Shown one piece after another: positions 19,642-26,986 of a stretch of 64,000 nucleotides of DNA. Each line of letters begins with the position of its first letter. Position 1 is the stretch's first letter. Where the stretch lies: the NCBI RefSeq assembly GCF_009371985.2, contig NZ_VIKU02000001.1:1302001-1366000 (forward strand), written 5' to 3'. Source of the DNA: Pelagihabitans pacificus. GTDB lineage: Bacteria; Bacteroidota; Bacteroidia; Flavobacteriales; Flavobacteriaceae. Both the position numbers and the translations under genes were made by a program. Below the pieces are notes generated by a model. The model was not told the DNA's origin and made no database searches. It was given only the letters and a program-made list of their open reading frames with translations.

Positions 19642-19985
19642 AAATAACCGTTTTGTTCAAAAGTAATGGAGTTTCAAACAAAACCCATCCCCTTATACCG
19701 TGAAAATGTTGCCCCGTATACCCCGTTCTATATTACAACGCAACCTGTAGCTTTCGTATTGTCTGGTGGTTGAAAACCATCGTACTATCAAATACGTCTC
19801 TTTTGACCTACAAAGACTTTCGACAACTGTGCAGTTCATCGAATAAATTACCTTTTATTTAATCGGTTGCCTAATTTTTTCTATCATTACATCATTGAAA
19901 GCTCCCCGCTTCAATAAAAGAACACGAGAACCCCCAATCTTCGCTACCTACTTATAGAACGCCTACTTACAATTTAGAACGTTGT
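19642..19985. other. 344-bp divergent intergenic region
   Basis: This gap separates the alpha-2-macroglobulin gene and the CAP-domain gene. It is AT-rich and contains the -7-like box next to the macroglobulin start. No reading frame, hairpin or repeat stands out beyond that. Confidence 0.5.
19658..19665 (-). promoter_or_regulatory. Possible -7 box for the alpha-2-macroglobulin gene
   Basis: Minus strand TACTTTTG, 17 nt upstream of the ATG at 19641, fits TAnnTTTG. TTG-like sequences upstream are spaced only about 13 nt away, so the -33 part is poor. Confidence 0.35.
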
Positions 19986-20468
19986 ATGAAAATGAGATTG
20001 CGATATACCATTATGGTATGTTTCGTAGTGTTGGCGACATCTTGCACCAAAGAAACATATGTGGGGGAAACCGGGATTGTCCCGGAAGCCGAGAACGATC
20101 GTATCGTTGAACAAGAACTATTGAGTGTCATAAACGATCATCGTCTGGCGTTGGGTTATAACGCTTTGGATTATAGTTCTGAAGCCCAGAAATATGCCGA
20201 CCAACATAATGACTACATGATTTCGAAAGGCAGTTTGAGCCATGATAATTTCAGCTCTAGAGCTTCTAGCCTTTCCTCCGAGTTGAATGCGGAATTCGTC
20301 GCCGAAAACGTGGCAAAGGACTATACCAACGCCACGGAAGCGTTCGAAGGCTGGCTTCAGAGCTCCAACCATAAAAAGACAATGGAAGGAGAGTTTACCC
20401 ATACGGCGGTGAGTGTCAAAAAAGATGCTTCGGGCAATTACTATTTTACACAACTCTTCTTTCGATAA
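19986..20468 (+). CDS. CAP (SCP/PR-1-like) domain lipoprotein
   Basis: The 160-aa envelope lipoprotein has lipobox LATSC (Cys20). The CAP domain starts at the helix VEQELLSVINDHRLALGYNAL and continues through HNDYMISKGSLSHDNFSSR. The conserved AENVA motif (AEFVAENVAKDY) and the C-terminal GEFTHTAVSVKKDASGNYYFTQLF are also present. The putative cavity residues His (SLSHDNF) and Glu (VAEN) are present. CAP proteins in bacteria are extracellular with mostly unknown ligands. The gene is monocistronic and divergent from the macroglobulin gene. Confidence 0.88.
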   Translation: MKMRLRYTIMVCFVVLATSCTKETYVGETGIVPEAENDRIVEQELLSVINDHRLALGYNALDYSSEAQKYADQHNDYMISKGSLSHDNFSSRASSLSSELNAEFVAENVAKDYTNATEAFEGWLQSSNHKKTMEGEFTHTAVSVKKDASGNYYFTQLFFR

Positions 20469-20511
20469 TCCCCCGCAAAGCCGTTTTGTTTTCTTAAATT
20501 TGGATAAACCG

Positions 20512-20542
20512 TTGCTAGTTTGGCGTTGAGCATTTATCTTTA
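20512..20542 (+). promoter_or_regulatory. Candidate promoter for the 3-hydroxyanthranilate dioxygenase operon
   Basis: TTG (20512-20514), a 20-nt spacer and TATCTTTA (20535-20542) lie 36 nt before the ATG. This is one base from the TAnnTTTG consensus. Confidence 0.4.
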
Positions 20543-20577
20543 AAAAACTCCAAACTAATAATCACAAATCCCGAAAC

Positions 20578-21117
20578 ATGCCGGTAGCACCCCCTTTTAA
20601 TCTCAACAAATGGATAGAGGATAACCGAGACACCCTAAAGCCACCTGTGGGTAATAGGAATCTATATAAAGAATCCGGTGATTATATCGTTATGGTCGTA
20701 GCCGGGCCCAATGCACGGAAAGATTATCATTATAACGAGACCGAGGAATTGTTCTATCAGTTGGAAGGACATATCGAAGTACATATTCAGGAAGACGGAC
20801 AAAAGACAACGATGAAATTAGGCCCTGGTGATATGTACCTACATCCTGCAAAAATTCCGCATTCCCCGGTGCGTCACGAGGGCAGCATCGGTTTGGTGAT
20901 CGAACGAAAACGGGCCGATATGAATGTCGATGACGGACTCTTATGGTTCTGTGACAGTTGCAATCACAAACTCTACGAGGCCTACTTCACCCTCAACGAC
21001 ATCGAGAAGGACTTTCTAGCACATTTTAAGCATTTCTATGGGTCAAAAGCACTTCGCACTTGCGACAACTGTGGCGCGGTGATGCCGGTAGACCCACGAT
21101 TCACCTCCGAGGAATAA
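20578..21117 (+). CDS. nbaC: 3-hydroxyanthranilate 3,4-dioxygenase
   Basis: The enzyme opens the ring of 3-hydroxyanthranilate to 2-amino-3-carboxymuconate semialdehyde, in the kynurenine route of tryptophan breakdown or quinolinate/NAD synthesis. In the 179-aa cupin the iron ligands are H51, E57 and H95, the same numbering as in the characterised bacterial enzyme. A second, rubredoxin-like metal site is formed by C125/C128 and C162/C165 (CDSC and CDNC). It is the first gene of a tight cluster, with the next gene 3 bp after its stop codon. No other kynurenine gene is in the window. Confidence 0.95.
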   Translation: MPVAPPFNLNKWIEDNRDTLKPPVGNRNLYKESGDYIVMVVAGPNARKDYHYNETEELFYQLEGHIEVHIQEDGQKTTMKLGPGDMYLHPAKIPHSPVRHEGSIGLVIERKRADMNVDDGLLWFCDSCNHKLYEAYFTLNDIEKDFLAHFKHFYGSKALRTCDNCGAVMPVDPRFTSEE

Positions 21118-21120
21118 CGT

Positions 21121-21483
21121 ATGGATATCGCAATCAACATTCTGGTAGGCCTCGTCGCATTCTTACACTTGTATTTTCTATGGTTCGAAATGTTTGCATG
21201 GACCACGAAGGGGCGAAAAGTTTTCAGATCATTCCCGAAAGAACTGTTCGAGCCTACCAAACCCATGGCTGCCAACCAAGGTCTTTACAATGGCTTTTTG
21301 GCTGCAGGACTGATATGGACCTTCTTCATAGAAGATACGATTTGGAAAACCAACGTCGCCCTTTTCTTTTTGGGATGTGTAGCCGTCGCAGGCATCTATG
21401 GCTCCCTTTCGGTAGAAAAGAAAATATTCTTTGTTCAGGCCCTTCCTGCATTGATCGCTATGGGGCTCATCCTAATCAACTAG
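21121..21483 (+). CDS. DUF1304 family small membrane protein
   Basis: The 120-aa protein has four predicted membrane helices (about 3-22, 53-70, 76-95, 99-118). The pattern of GLVAFLHLYFLWFEMFAW, a KxF segment, then NQGLYNGFLAAGLIW is that of DUF1304 proteins. Its function is unknown. The 3-bp spacing from the dioxygenase gene suggests translational coupling, which may be accidental with respect to function. Confidence 0.88.
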   Translation: MDIAINILVGLVAFLHLYFLWFEMFAWTTKGRKVFRSFPKELFEPTKPMAANQGLYNGFLAAGLIWTFFIEDTIWKTNVALFFLGCVAVAGIYGSLSVEKKIFFVQALPALIAMGLILIN

Positions 21484-21492
21484 TCTAAATTC

Positions 21493-21948
21493 ATGCTATT
21501 CAAAAACGGTTCCAACACAACTAACGGAAAAAGGTACCGCTCTTCGTCGATAGCCTTATTCATCGTCCTGTTTATGACCCAAATCCTAAGTTCGCAAAAA
21601 ATGACTCCTGAACAAGTAGTACAGAAACAGCTGGAAACATATAACAATCGGGATATTGATGGGTTTATGTCGGTCATCGATTCCAACGTGGTATTTTATA
21701 ACTTTTCCGATAGGACAAAGACAATGGAAGGAGCCGCCGCCTGCAAATCGTTCTATACGGCACTTTTCGAGGCGTCTCCGAAACTGCATTCCACTATTTT
21801 GTCCCGAACTATCCTTGGTAACAAAGTCATTGACCATGAAAGCATCACTGGTAGAAATGGAAACGATGGCGTTTTGGAACTGGTGCTGATTTATGAAGTG
21901 GAAAACGAAAAAATTACCAAGGTAACCGTGATACGAAAAGAAGGATAA
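21493..21948 (+). CDS. Secreted NTF2/SnoaL-like protein
   Basis: The 151-aa protein has a membrane-type or signal segment (about 19-34), so the product is probably exported. The rest is a cone-shaped NTF2-like fold: helix TPEQVVQKQLETYNNRDIDGF, then SVIDSNVVFYNF, then beta strands. SnoaL-like domains act as small ligand-binding or isomerase folds; no substrate can be named. It follows DUF1304 by 9 bp and precedes the dehydrogenase by 60 bp. Confidence 0.8.
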   Translation: MLFKNGSNTTNGKRYRSSSIALFIVLFMTQILSSQKMTPEQVVQKQLETYNNRDIDGFMSVIDSNVVFYNFSDRTKTMEGAAACKSFYTALFEASPKLHSTILSRTILGNKVIDHESITGRNGNDGVLELVLIYEVENEKITKVTVIRKEG

Positions 21949-21963
21949 ACTACTCTTTATTCG

Positions 21964-21971
21964 TAGCTTTG
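21964..21971 (+). promoter_or_regulatory. Possible -7 box before the ALDH7 gene
   Basis: TAGCTTTG, 37 nt upstream of the ATG at 22009, is an exact TAnnTTTG match. No TTG lies at the expected spacing. It may allow the dehydrogenase gene to be transcribed separately. Confidence 0.35.
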
Positions 21972-22008
21972 CAAAAAATATAACACTCCACGTTCAAAAA
22001 GTTATAAA

Positions 22009-23562
22009 ATGTCAAAAATTGCAATCGAGTTTGGAATCGATCAAGCCCTTGAAGCCTTGGGTATTCAAAATATCAATAATGGCACCTCAACAGGTACCGA
22101 AAACTTCTCCTCAGGGGAAATCATTGAATCCTATTCCCCAGTTGATGGAGCCCTGATCGGCAAGGTCAAGACTACCTCAAAAGGGGATTATGAAAAGGTA
22201 ATGGTCACCGCGACCGAGGCCTTTAAAATCTGGCGTGCCAAACCAGCTCCCCAACGGGGTGAAATCGTTCGTCAGTTCGGGAACCGTCTTCGAGAGTTGA
22301 AAGCTCCCTTGGGGAAATTGGTCTCCTATGAAATGGGGAAAAGTTATCAGGAGGGACTGGGCGAGGTGCAAGAGATGATCGATATCTGTGATTTCGCGGT
22401 CGGGCTTTCAAGACAGTTGCACGGACTCACGATGCATTCCGAAAGGCCCGGACACCGTATGTACGAACAATATCATTCATTGGGGGTGGTAGGTATTATT
22501 TCGGCATTTAACTTTCCAGTAGCGGTGTGGTCTTGGAACACGGCCTTGGCGTGGATCTGCGGTGACGTTTGTGTCTGGAAACCTTCTGAAAAAACCCCGT
22601 TATGCGGGGTCGCCTGTCAAAATATTGCCGCAGAGGTGTTTAAGGCGAATGGCTTGCCTGAAGGTATTTCCTGCCTGATCAATGGCGATTACAAAGTAGG
22701 GGAGTTTATGACCCAAGATGGTCGTATCCCCCTTGTTTCGGCCACCGGTTCGATACGAATGGGGAAAATCGTCGCACAAGCAGTGGCTGCGCGATTGGGG
22801 AAATCGCTTTTGGAACTGGGCGGAAACAATGCCATCATCGTCACACCTAATGCCGATATCAAAATGACCGTCATCGGAGCCGTATTCGGAGCGGTAGGCA
22901 CGGCCGGACAACGTTGTACCTCAACCAGAAGATTGATCATACACGAATCGATCTATGATCAAGTTAAGGATGCCATCGTTGCCGCCTACGAACAATTGCG
23001 TATTGGAAATCCATTGGATGAAAACAACCATGTGGGCCCGTTGATCGATACCGATGCCGTAGCCATGTACAAGGCCGCATTGGAGAAAGTGGTCGCAGAG
23101 GGCGGAAAGTTGATTGTCGCAGGCGGTGTGCTCGGCGGGGAAGGCTATGAAAGCGGATGTTATGTTAAACCTGCGATTGCCGAAGCGGAGAATCATTTTG
23201 AAATTGTACAACATGAGACTTTTGCCCCTGTATTATATCTATTGAAATATTCCGGTGAAGTAGAAAATGCCATCGCCATTCAAAACGGGGTGGTACAAGG
23301 CCTCTCCTCGGCCATAATGACCAACAACCTTCGAGAGGCCGAACGCTTTCTATCGGTGGCAGGAAGCGATTGTGGCATCGCCAATGTCAATATCGGGACT
23401 TCCGGGGCCGAGATAGGTGGGGCCTTTGGCGGTGAAAAAGAAACGGGTGGCGGCCGCGAAAGCGGCTCGGATGCATGGAAGATTTACATGCGTCGACAGA
23501 CCAACACCATTAATTATACGACCGAACTGCCCCTTGCCCAAGGGATCAAGTTTGATCTTTAG
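22009..23562 (+). CDS. amaB: ALDH7-family aldehyde dehydrogenase (probable alpha-aminoadipic semialdehyde dehydrogenase)
   Basis: The NAD-dependent enzyme oxidises an aldehyde to an acid; in ALDH7 (antiquitin/AmaB) the usual substrate is alpha-aminoadipic semialdehyde in lysine breakdown. The 517 aa match that family. The general base is E269 in LELGGNN and the catalytic cysteine is C303 in GQRCTSTRR. The N-terminal EYHSLGVVGIISAFNFPVAV-like region and the C-terminal GGAFGGEKETGGGRESGSDAW stretch are ALDH7-like. Given the dioxygenase nearby, 2-aminomuconate semialdehyde dehydrogenase was considered, but the sequence fits ALDH7 better. A weak stem-loop follows the stop codon. Confidence 0.85.
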   Translation: MSKIAIEFGIDQALEALGIQNINNGTSTGTENFSSGEIIESYSPVDGALIGKVKTTSKGDYEKVMVTATEAFKIWRAKPAPQRGEIVRQFGNRLRELKAPLGKLVSYEMGKSYQEGLGEVQEMIDICDFAVGLSRQLHGLTMHSERPGHRMYEQYHSLGVVGIISAFNFPVAVWSWNTALAWICGDVCVWKPSEKTPLCGVACQNIAAEVFKANGLPEGISCLINGDYKVGEFMTQDGRIPLVSATGSIRMGKIVAQAVAARLGKSLLELGGNNAIIVTPNADIKMTVIGAVFGAVGTAGQRCTSTRRLIIHESIYDQVKDAIVAAYEQLRIGNPLDENNHVGPLIDTDAVAMYKAALEKVVAEGGKLIVAGGVLGGEGYESGCYVKPAIAEAENHFEIVQHETFAPVLYLLKYSGEVENAIAIQNGVVQGLSSAIMTNNLREAERFLSVAGSDCGIANVNIGTSGAEIGGAFGGEKETGGGRESGSDAWKIYMRRQTNTINYTTELPLAQGIKFDL

Positions 23563-23572
23563 ATAAAATAAG

Positions 23573-23599
23573 GCCGGACAGGTTTCAACACTGTCTGGC
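23573..23599 (+). terminator. Probable weak terminator after amaB
   Basis: GCCGGACAG (23573-23581) and CTGTCTGGC (23591-23599) form a 9-bp stem with one G-U pair and a 9-nt loop. It starts 11 bp after the stop codon. There is no proper U-run, so termination may be partial. Confidence 0.45.
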
Positions 23600-23611
23600 T
23601 TACCAAAAAAA

Positions 23612-23672
23612 CCCGCTACTTTTCATGAACCTCCCCGTTCCCCCGATCGGGTTGTTCTTAAAAAATAGCGGG
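23612..23672. repeat. Inverted repeat CCCGCTA/TAGCGGG, 47-bp spacer
   Basis: Arms lie at 23612-23618 and 23666-23672. Flanking TTTT and AAAAAA extend the pairing, and CCCGATCGGG-type sequence sits inside. It may be part of an RNA structure or another REP-like unit. Confidence 0.45.
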
Positions 23673-23721
23673 ATTAACCAACTAAACTAACTCAAAATTT
23701 ACGCGGAACGTTAGTCCCAGA

Positions 23722-23850
23722 CTAGCTTCCGGATATGCTTTTTGTATTTTTTACTTCCTGAACACGCCAACTCCCGCGGAGTAGATTTTGCAGCCCCAGT
23801 AATATTACCATACAGATAAAGGTCAGTACTTTTAAAATTTCGGCTTTCAT
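23722..23850 (-). CDS. Possible 42-aa small membrane protein
   Basis: This short frame lies in an otherwise empty intergenic region. It begins ATG (23850) and encodes MKAEILKVLTFICMVILLGL, then a basic segment, and ends at TAG (23724-23722). One transmembrane helix with a short positively charged tail is plausible for a real micro-protein. There is no clear ribosome binding site or promoter box, and I recognise no family. Confidence 0.35.
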   Translation of the reverse strand: MKAEILKVLTFICMVILLGLQNLLRGSWRVQEVKNTKSISGS

Positions 23851-24119
23851 CAGGTGTTCTAATTTGATAGGTTAAATATATTCATTCCTGCAACTGCGGC
23901 CCATGGCTATTGTATGGTTGGTTTAAATTAATGTATAAATGGTAAATGCTTGCAGGATGTTTTCTTCCATTTCATATCCAAACCATTGCTTTATGGCTTA
24001 GTGTCTTTTAAATAATAAAGGTTAACACGCTGATCGTATAAACAGTTGCACCGACAGCCTGCCAGAGATTTTGATCTGCACTTTTGCAAGCTTTCGGCTG
24101 CTCGGCGAAAATATCAAGA

Positions 24120-24158
24120 CCCTATCGCAATGCCGGAACGTTGTCGGGAGCGATAGGG
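24120..24158. repeat. REP-like hairpin CCCTATCGC/GCGATAGGG
   Basis: Nine-bp perfect arms (24120-24128 and 24150-24158) enclose a second imperfect palindrome (CCGGAACGTTGTCGG). It resembles the other CCGAC/GTCGG extragenic elements of the window. Confidence 0.65.
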
Positions 24159-24214
24159 CCTATAGCAAAATTTTGTCGCAATATCGGAAGACTGGCAATG
24201 CCTATCAACTCCCG

Positions 24215-24256
24215 TTGTACAACTGGTAATGAAAATTGTATAATTGGTCGGTAAAA
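24215..24256. repeat. Two 21-bp imperfect direct repeats upstream of the OmpA-like gene
   Basis: The repeats start TTGTA at 24215 and 24236 and agree at 15 of 21 positions (TTGTAyAAyTGGT....AAAA). A third TTGG follows at 24257. The spacing equals two helical turns, which would suit a dimeric or tandem-binding regulator. Confidence 0.4.
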
Positions 24257-24393
24257 TTGGTTGTATTCCTCGTTTTGAGTAGGAGTTTGGGCGATCATCT
24301 ACCGGATTTGACCAACAACATAAATACTTTTTTTTAACATTTTAAGGTTTTTTTTAATACATTGCTAGGTAGAACACTAAACAATTATTAACA

Positions 24394-25305
24394 ATGACAA
24401 AAACAACAACGAATCTGCTCGGGATTCTCATTACAATCATAGGGGGTACCTTTCTCTACGTGCAGCTGTGCAGTTCCTGCGGCACAACAGTAGCGAAGGA
24501 AGAACCTGTGAAAGAGACGGTAATGCCGGCAGAACCTTCAGCCACTTCATATCCCTTTGCTTTTAGCGATGGCGACTATGCGTACAATGAAAACGACAAT
24601 TATAATTTTAATGTGTCGTCCTCTTCGATCTTAATGCCATTATCCCAAAAAGTCATCGATGGTATTGCTAGCTTAAAGACCTTTTTGACCGAAAATGCCG
24701 GTAAGGTTATCAACGTCACAGGATATTACAAAGCAAGCGAATCGAATGATTCCGCTTTTCCCAATCTTGGTCTGGCACGGGCCAATGCGGTAAAGAATCA
24801 CATGGTCGAAAACGGAATCTCTTCTACCCAGATCAATACGATGGGCCAACTTATGGAAGAGATGGTGCCTAAGGACAATATGTATCTTGGTCCGGTGGAA
24901 TATAGCTTGGCCGATAGGGCCGCCGATTCCGAGGATGAATTAAATGCTTTATATGACAAGATAGTCGCCAATCCGTTGGTTCTTTATTTTGATACCGGTG
25001 AGGCGTCGATCAACCTTACTGCGGAGCAGCGGCAAAAGGTAGCCGATATCTCCAGATACCTTGACAAGGTTCCCAATGCGAAGGCTAAGGTGGTCGGCCA
25101 TACCGATAACGAAGGAAGAAGGGTCACGAATATGAGGCTTGGACAGGGCCGTGCAGATTTTGCAAAGGCGTATCTTATCCAAAACGGTATTGCCGATACT
25201 AAGATAGTTGCTACCTCTGAAGGTCCCGATTCCCCGGTGGAGAGTAATGCCACTGAAGAAGGAAGGGCTAAAAACAGAAGAACGGTCGTAACACTAATGA
25301 AATAA
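24394..25305 (+). CDS. OmpA-family protein with a degenerate and a canonical OmpA domain
   Basis: The 303-aa protein has an N-terminal hydrophobic segment (about 8-25) ending LCSSCG, so it is membrane-anchored or a lipoprotein. Residues about 75-165 form a degenerate OmpA-like unit (VINVTGYYKASE...LGLARANAVKNHMVENGI). Residues about 195-303 form a complete OmpA_C-like domain with VLYFDTGEASI, KVVGHTDNEG, LGQGRADFAKAYL and GRAKNRRTVV, the peptidoglycan-binding pattern. It probably tethers the envelope to peptidoglycan. It is 25 bp upstream of the helix-hairpin-helix gene and likely in one operon with it, closed by a strong terminator. Confidence 0.87.
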   Translation: MTKTTTNLLGILITIIGGTFLYVQLCSSCGTTVAKEEPVKETVMPAEPSATSYPFAFSDGDYAYNENDNYNFNVSSSSILMPLSQKVIDGIASLKTFLTENAGKVINVTGYYKASESNDSAFPNLGLARANAVKNHMVENGISSTQINTMGQLMEEMVPKDNMYLGPVEYSLADRAADSEDELNALYDKIVANPLVLYFDTGEASINLTAEQRQKVADISRYLDKVPNAKAKVVGHTDNEGRRVTNMRLGQGRADFAKAYLIQNGIADTKIVATSEGPDSPVESNATEEGRAKNRRTVVTLMK

Positions 25306-25330
25306 ATAATAAACCTAAAAATAGAATAAT

Positions 25331-25852
25331 ATGGATTTTGAAAATATGAACATTTGGTGCTGGTTACTCCCCGCCCTCGTTGGAATCATCTCGGGAATAT
25401 TAGGATATCTTATCGGTAAGGGTGGAAGCACGACCATCGACAACTCCGCAGACCTTAAATTATTGCAGGACAAGAATGCCAAGCTACAGGCCGATTTGGA
25501 TGCTTGTAACAAAAAAGTGTCAGCGTCGGCAAATCCCGCAGTAGCAGTGATTCCCTTTGATGCGGATGCCGCCAAAAAAGCCATGGGAAAGACCATTAAA
25601 CAAGATGACTTAAAGGTGGTCGAAGGTATCGGCCCAAAAATCGAGCAAATGTTCCATGACGCCGGTATTAAAACCTGGAAGGCACTTTCGGAAACCGCGG
25701 TTGCCAAATGTCAGGAGGTTCTTGATGGAGGCGGTGAGCGCTACAAGGTACACGATCCGGCATCGTGGCCAATGCAGGCAAAAATGTGTTATGAAGGAAA
25801 ATGGGCCGATCTTGCAAAATGGCAAGATGAGCACGATCACGGAAAACTATAA
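25331..25852 (+). CDS. Membrane-anchored protein with C-terminal helix-hairpin-helix (H3TH-like) domain
   Basis: The 173-aa protein has one N-terminal membrane helix (about 8-28), then a coiled-coil-like segment (about 36-62) and a linker. The C-terminal domain at about 90-173 opens LKVVEGIGPKIEQMFHDAGI, the GIGPK hairpin of helix-hairpin-helix folds. Such domains are annotated as flap-endonuclease-like 5' DNA nucleases, but no nuclease active site is visible. DNA or protein binding is all that can be said. It is co-directional with the OmpA-like gene 25 bp upstream and followed by a terminator. Confidence 0.82.
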   Translation: MDFENMNIWCWLLPALVGIISGILGYLIGKGGSTTIDNSADLKLLQDKNAKLQADLDACNKKVSASANPAVAVIPFDADAAKKAMGKTIKQDDLKVVEGIGPKIEQMFHDAGIKTWKALSETAVAKCQEVLDGGGERYKVHDPASWPMQAKMCYEGKWADLAKWQDEHDHGKL

Positions 25853-25870
25853 TCCACAGCTTCCCCCATT

Positions 25871-25910
25871 AAAAAAATCCGATGTATTGGAATACATCGG
25901 ATTTTTTTAA
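25871..25910. terminator. Strong bidirectional rho-independent terminator
   Basis: A perfect stem, AAATCCGATGTA with TACATCGGATTT, is flanked by poly-A on the left and TTTTTTT on the right. It serves the OmpA/HhH operon on the plus strand and probably also the desaturase gene ending at 25930 on the minus strand. Confidence 0.92.
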
Positions 25911-25929
25911 TTTTCACTGGAACAATAAC

Positions 25930-26925
25930 CTACACCATTCCATTGGCTTCGACCCATTTAAAACGATATTGATCCTCTGGAAATTTCATCCTTGTGGCAA
26001 TCCGTTCCAAACGGGCCGGGAGTTTTAAGAGATAGTCCCTGGCTTTTTCGGCTTCCTCGTTCAGGGATCGTACGGTTTCCAGTTTCCAATATGCATTTAA
26101 TTTTTTAAGTATTTCGATATAATCCATTGCCGTATAAACACCCAAACGCTGTGCACAGTTGGAAAAGTTCTCGAAGGCCGTTCCGATGGTTCCTCCAGAT
26201 TCCCTTAAAAAGTGTGCGGGCATTACGATTTTTTTCTTCATCATATCGGCAAAAGCCAGCATCATTCCGCTGGGATCCTCCCCAAAAATGGTCTTTACGA
26301 ATTCCCGATAGGCCAAGTGGTGCCGCATTTCGTCTCCCGCGATAATCGTACACATTTTTCCCAAGAGTGCATTTCCCTTTTTCTTAGCCATCTGCCCTAC
26401 CCGCTTATGGGAGATGTTGGTAGCCAATTCTTGAAAAGTAGTGTAGACAAAATTTTTGTAAGGGTCCCTATCGGTGCCGATATCAAACCCATCCGATATA
26501 AGATGCTGCGTGGTAATTTCCACTTCGCGCATATTCACCCTTCCGGAAAGGTAGAGGTATTTGTTGAGCACATCACCATGTCTGTTTTCCTCCGCCGTCC
26601 ATGCCCTGACCCATTTCGACCATCCATTATCTTTTCCGGAATGCTGGTCGACCCCCTCGACATCCATCAACCATGATTCATAGGTAGGCAACGCTTCCTC
26701 GGTAATGGTATCGGCGACCATGGTAACCCAAAAATCATAGCCAAGTTCCTTCGATTCACCACGTAATTCCTCAACATCCTCCAAAAAACGGTCATTTTGG
26801 GAATCGGGAAGGAAATCGGACGGTTGCCAGATGTCCTCGATAGGAATCAAAAAATCTTCCATGAAACCCGCTACCTGGGGTTCTATGGCCTGCATCACCT
26901 CGAGTCTAATGTTTTTGGTCGACAT
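25930..26925 (-). CDS. Acyl-ACP desaturase (soluble diiron, stearoyl-ACP type)
   Basis: The enzyme introduces a double bond into acyl-ACP using a diiron centre, setting membrane fluidity. The true start is the ATG at 26925 (331 aa, MSTKNIRLEV); the frame extends upstream without a sensible N-terminus. Candidate iron ligands fit the ferritin-like pattern: E77, E113-x-x-H116 (EENRH), E166 (FQELA), and E199-x-x-H202 (DEMRHH). The length is close to plant and bacterial relatives. It is 61 bp downstream of a phosphatase gene on the same strand. An electron donor gene is not adjacent. Confidence 0.92.
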   Translation of the reverse strand: MSTKNIRLEVMQAIEPQVAGFMEDFLIPIEDIWQPSDFLPDSQNDRFLEDVEELRGESKELGYDFWVTMVADTITEEALPTYESWLMDVEGVDQHSGKDNGWSKWVRAWTAEENRHGDVLNKYLYLSGRVNMREVEITTQHLISDGFDIGTDRDPYKNFVYTTFQELATNISHKRVGQMAKKKGNALLGKMCTIIAGDEMRHHLAYREFVKTIFGEDPSGMMLAFADMMKKKIVMPAHFLRESGGTIGTAFENFSNCAQRLGVYTAMDYIEILKKLNAYWKLETVRSLNEEAEKARDYLLKLPARLERIATRMKFPEDQYRFKWVEANGMV

Positions 26926-26986
26926 GTAAACTTTTTTTGTAAAGTTCGACAATAAAAGCGTAACCCGATAGGAATTGGGTTTTTTT

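Larger units (their letters stand above)
23563..24393. other. 831-bp intergenic region with several repeat structures
   Basis: The gap between amaB and the OmpA-like gene holds the amaB terminator, an inverted repeat at 23612-23672, a possible 42-aa ORF (23722-23850, minus), a REP-like hairpin at 24120-24158 and two 21-bp direct repeats at 24215-24256. No longer gene is visible. The last 120 bp are AT-rich with poly-T runs, consistent with a promoter region. Confidence 0.6.

Noticed and set aside
22009-23562. 2-aminomuconate semialdehyde dehydrogenase
   Set aside because: The nearby dioxygenase suggested it, but the motifs around E269 and C303 and the C-terminus fit ALDH7 better.
24010-24115. 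Minus-strand open stretch (AEQPKACKSADQNLWQAV...) ending at a stop near 24010
   Set aside because: It has no in-frame start codon between an upstream stop inside the REP-like element and the end. It may be a remnant, but there is no evidence for a gene.
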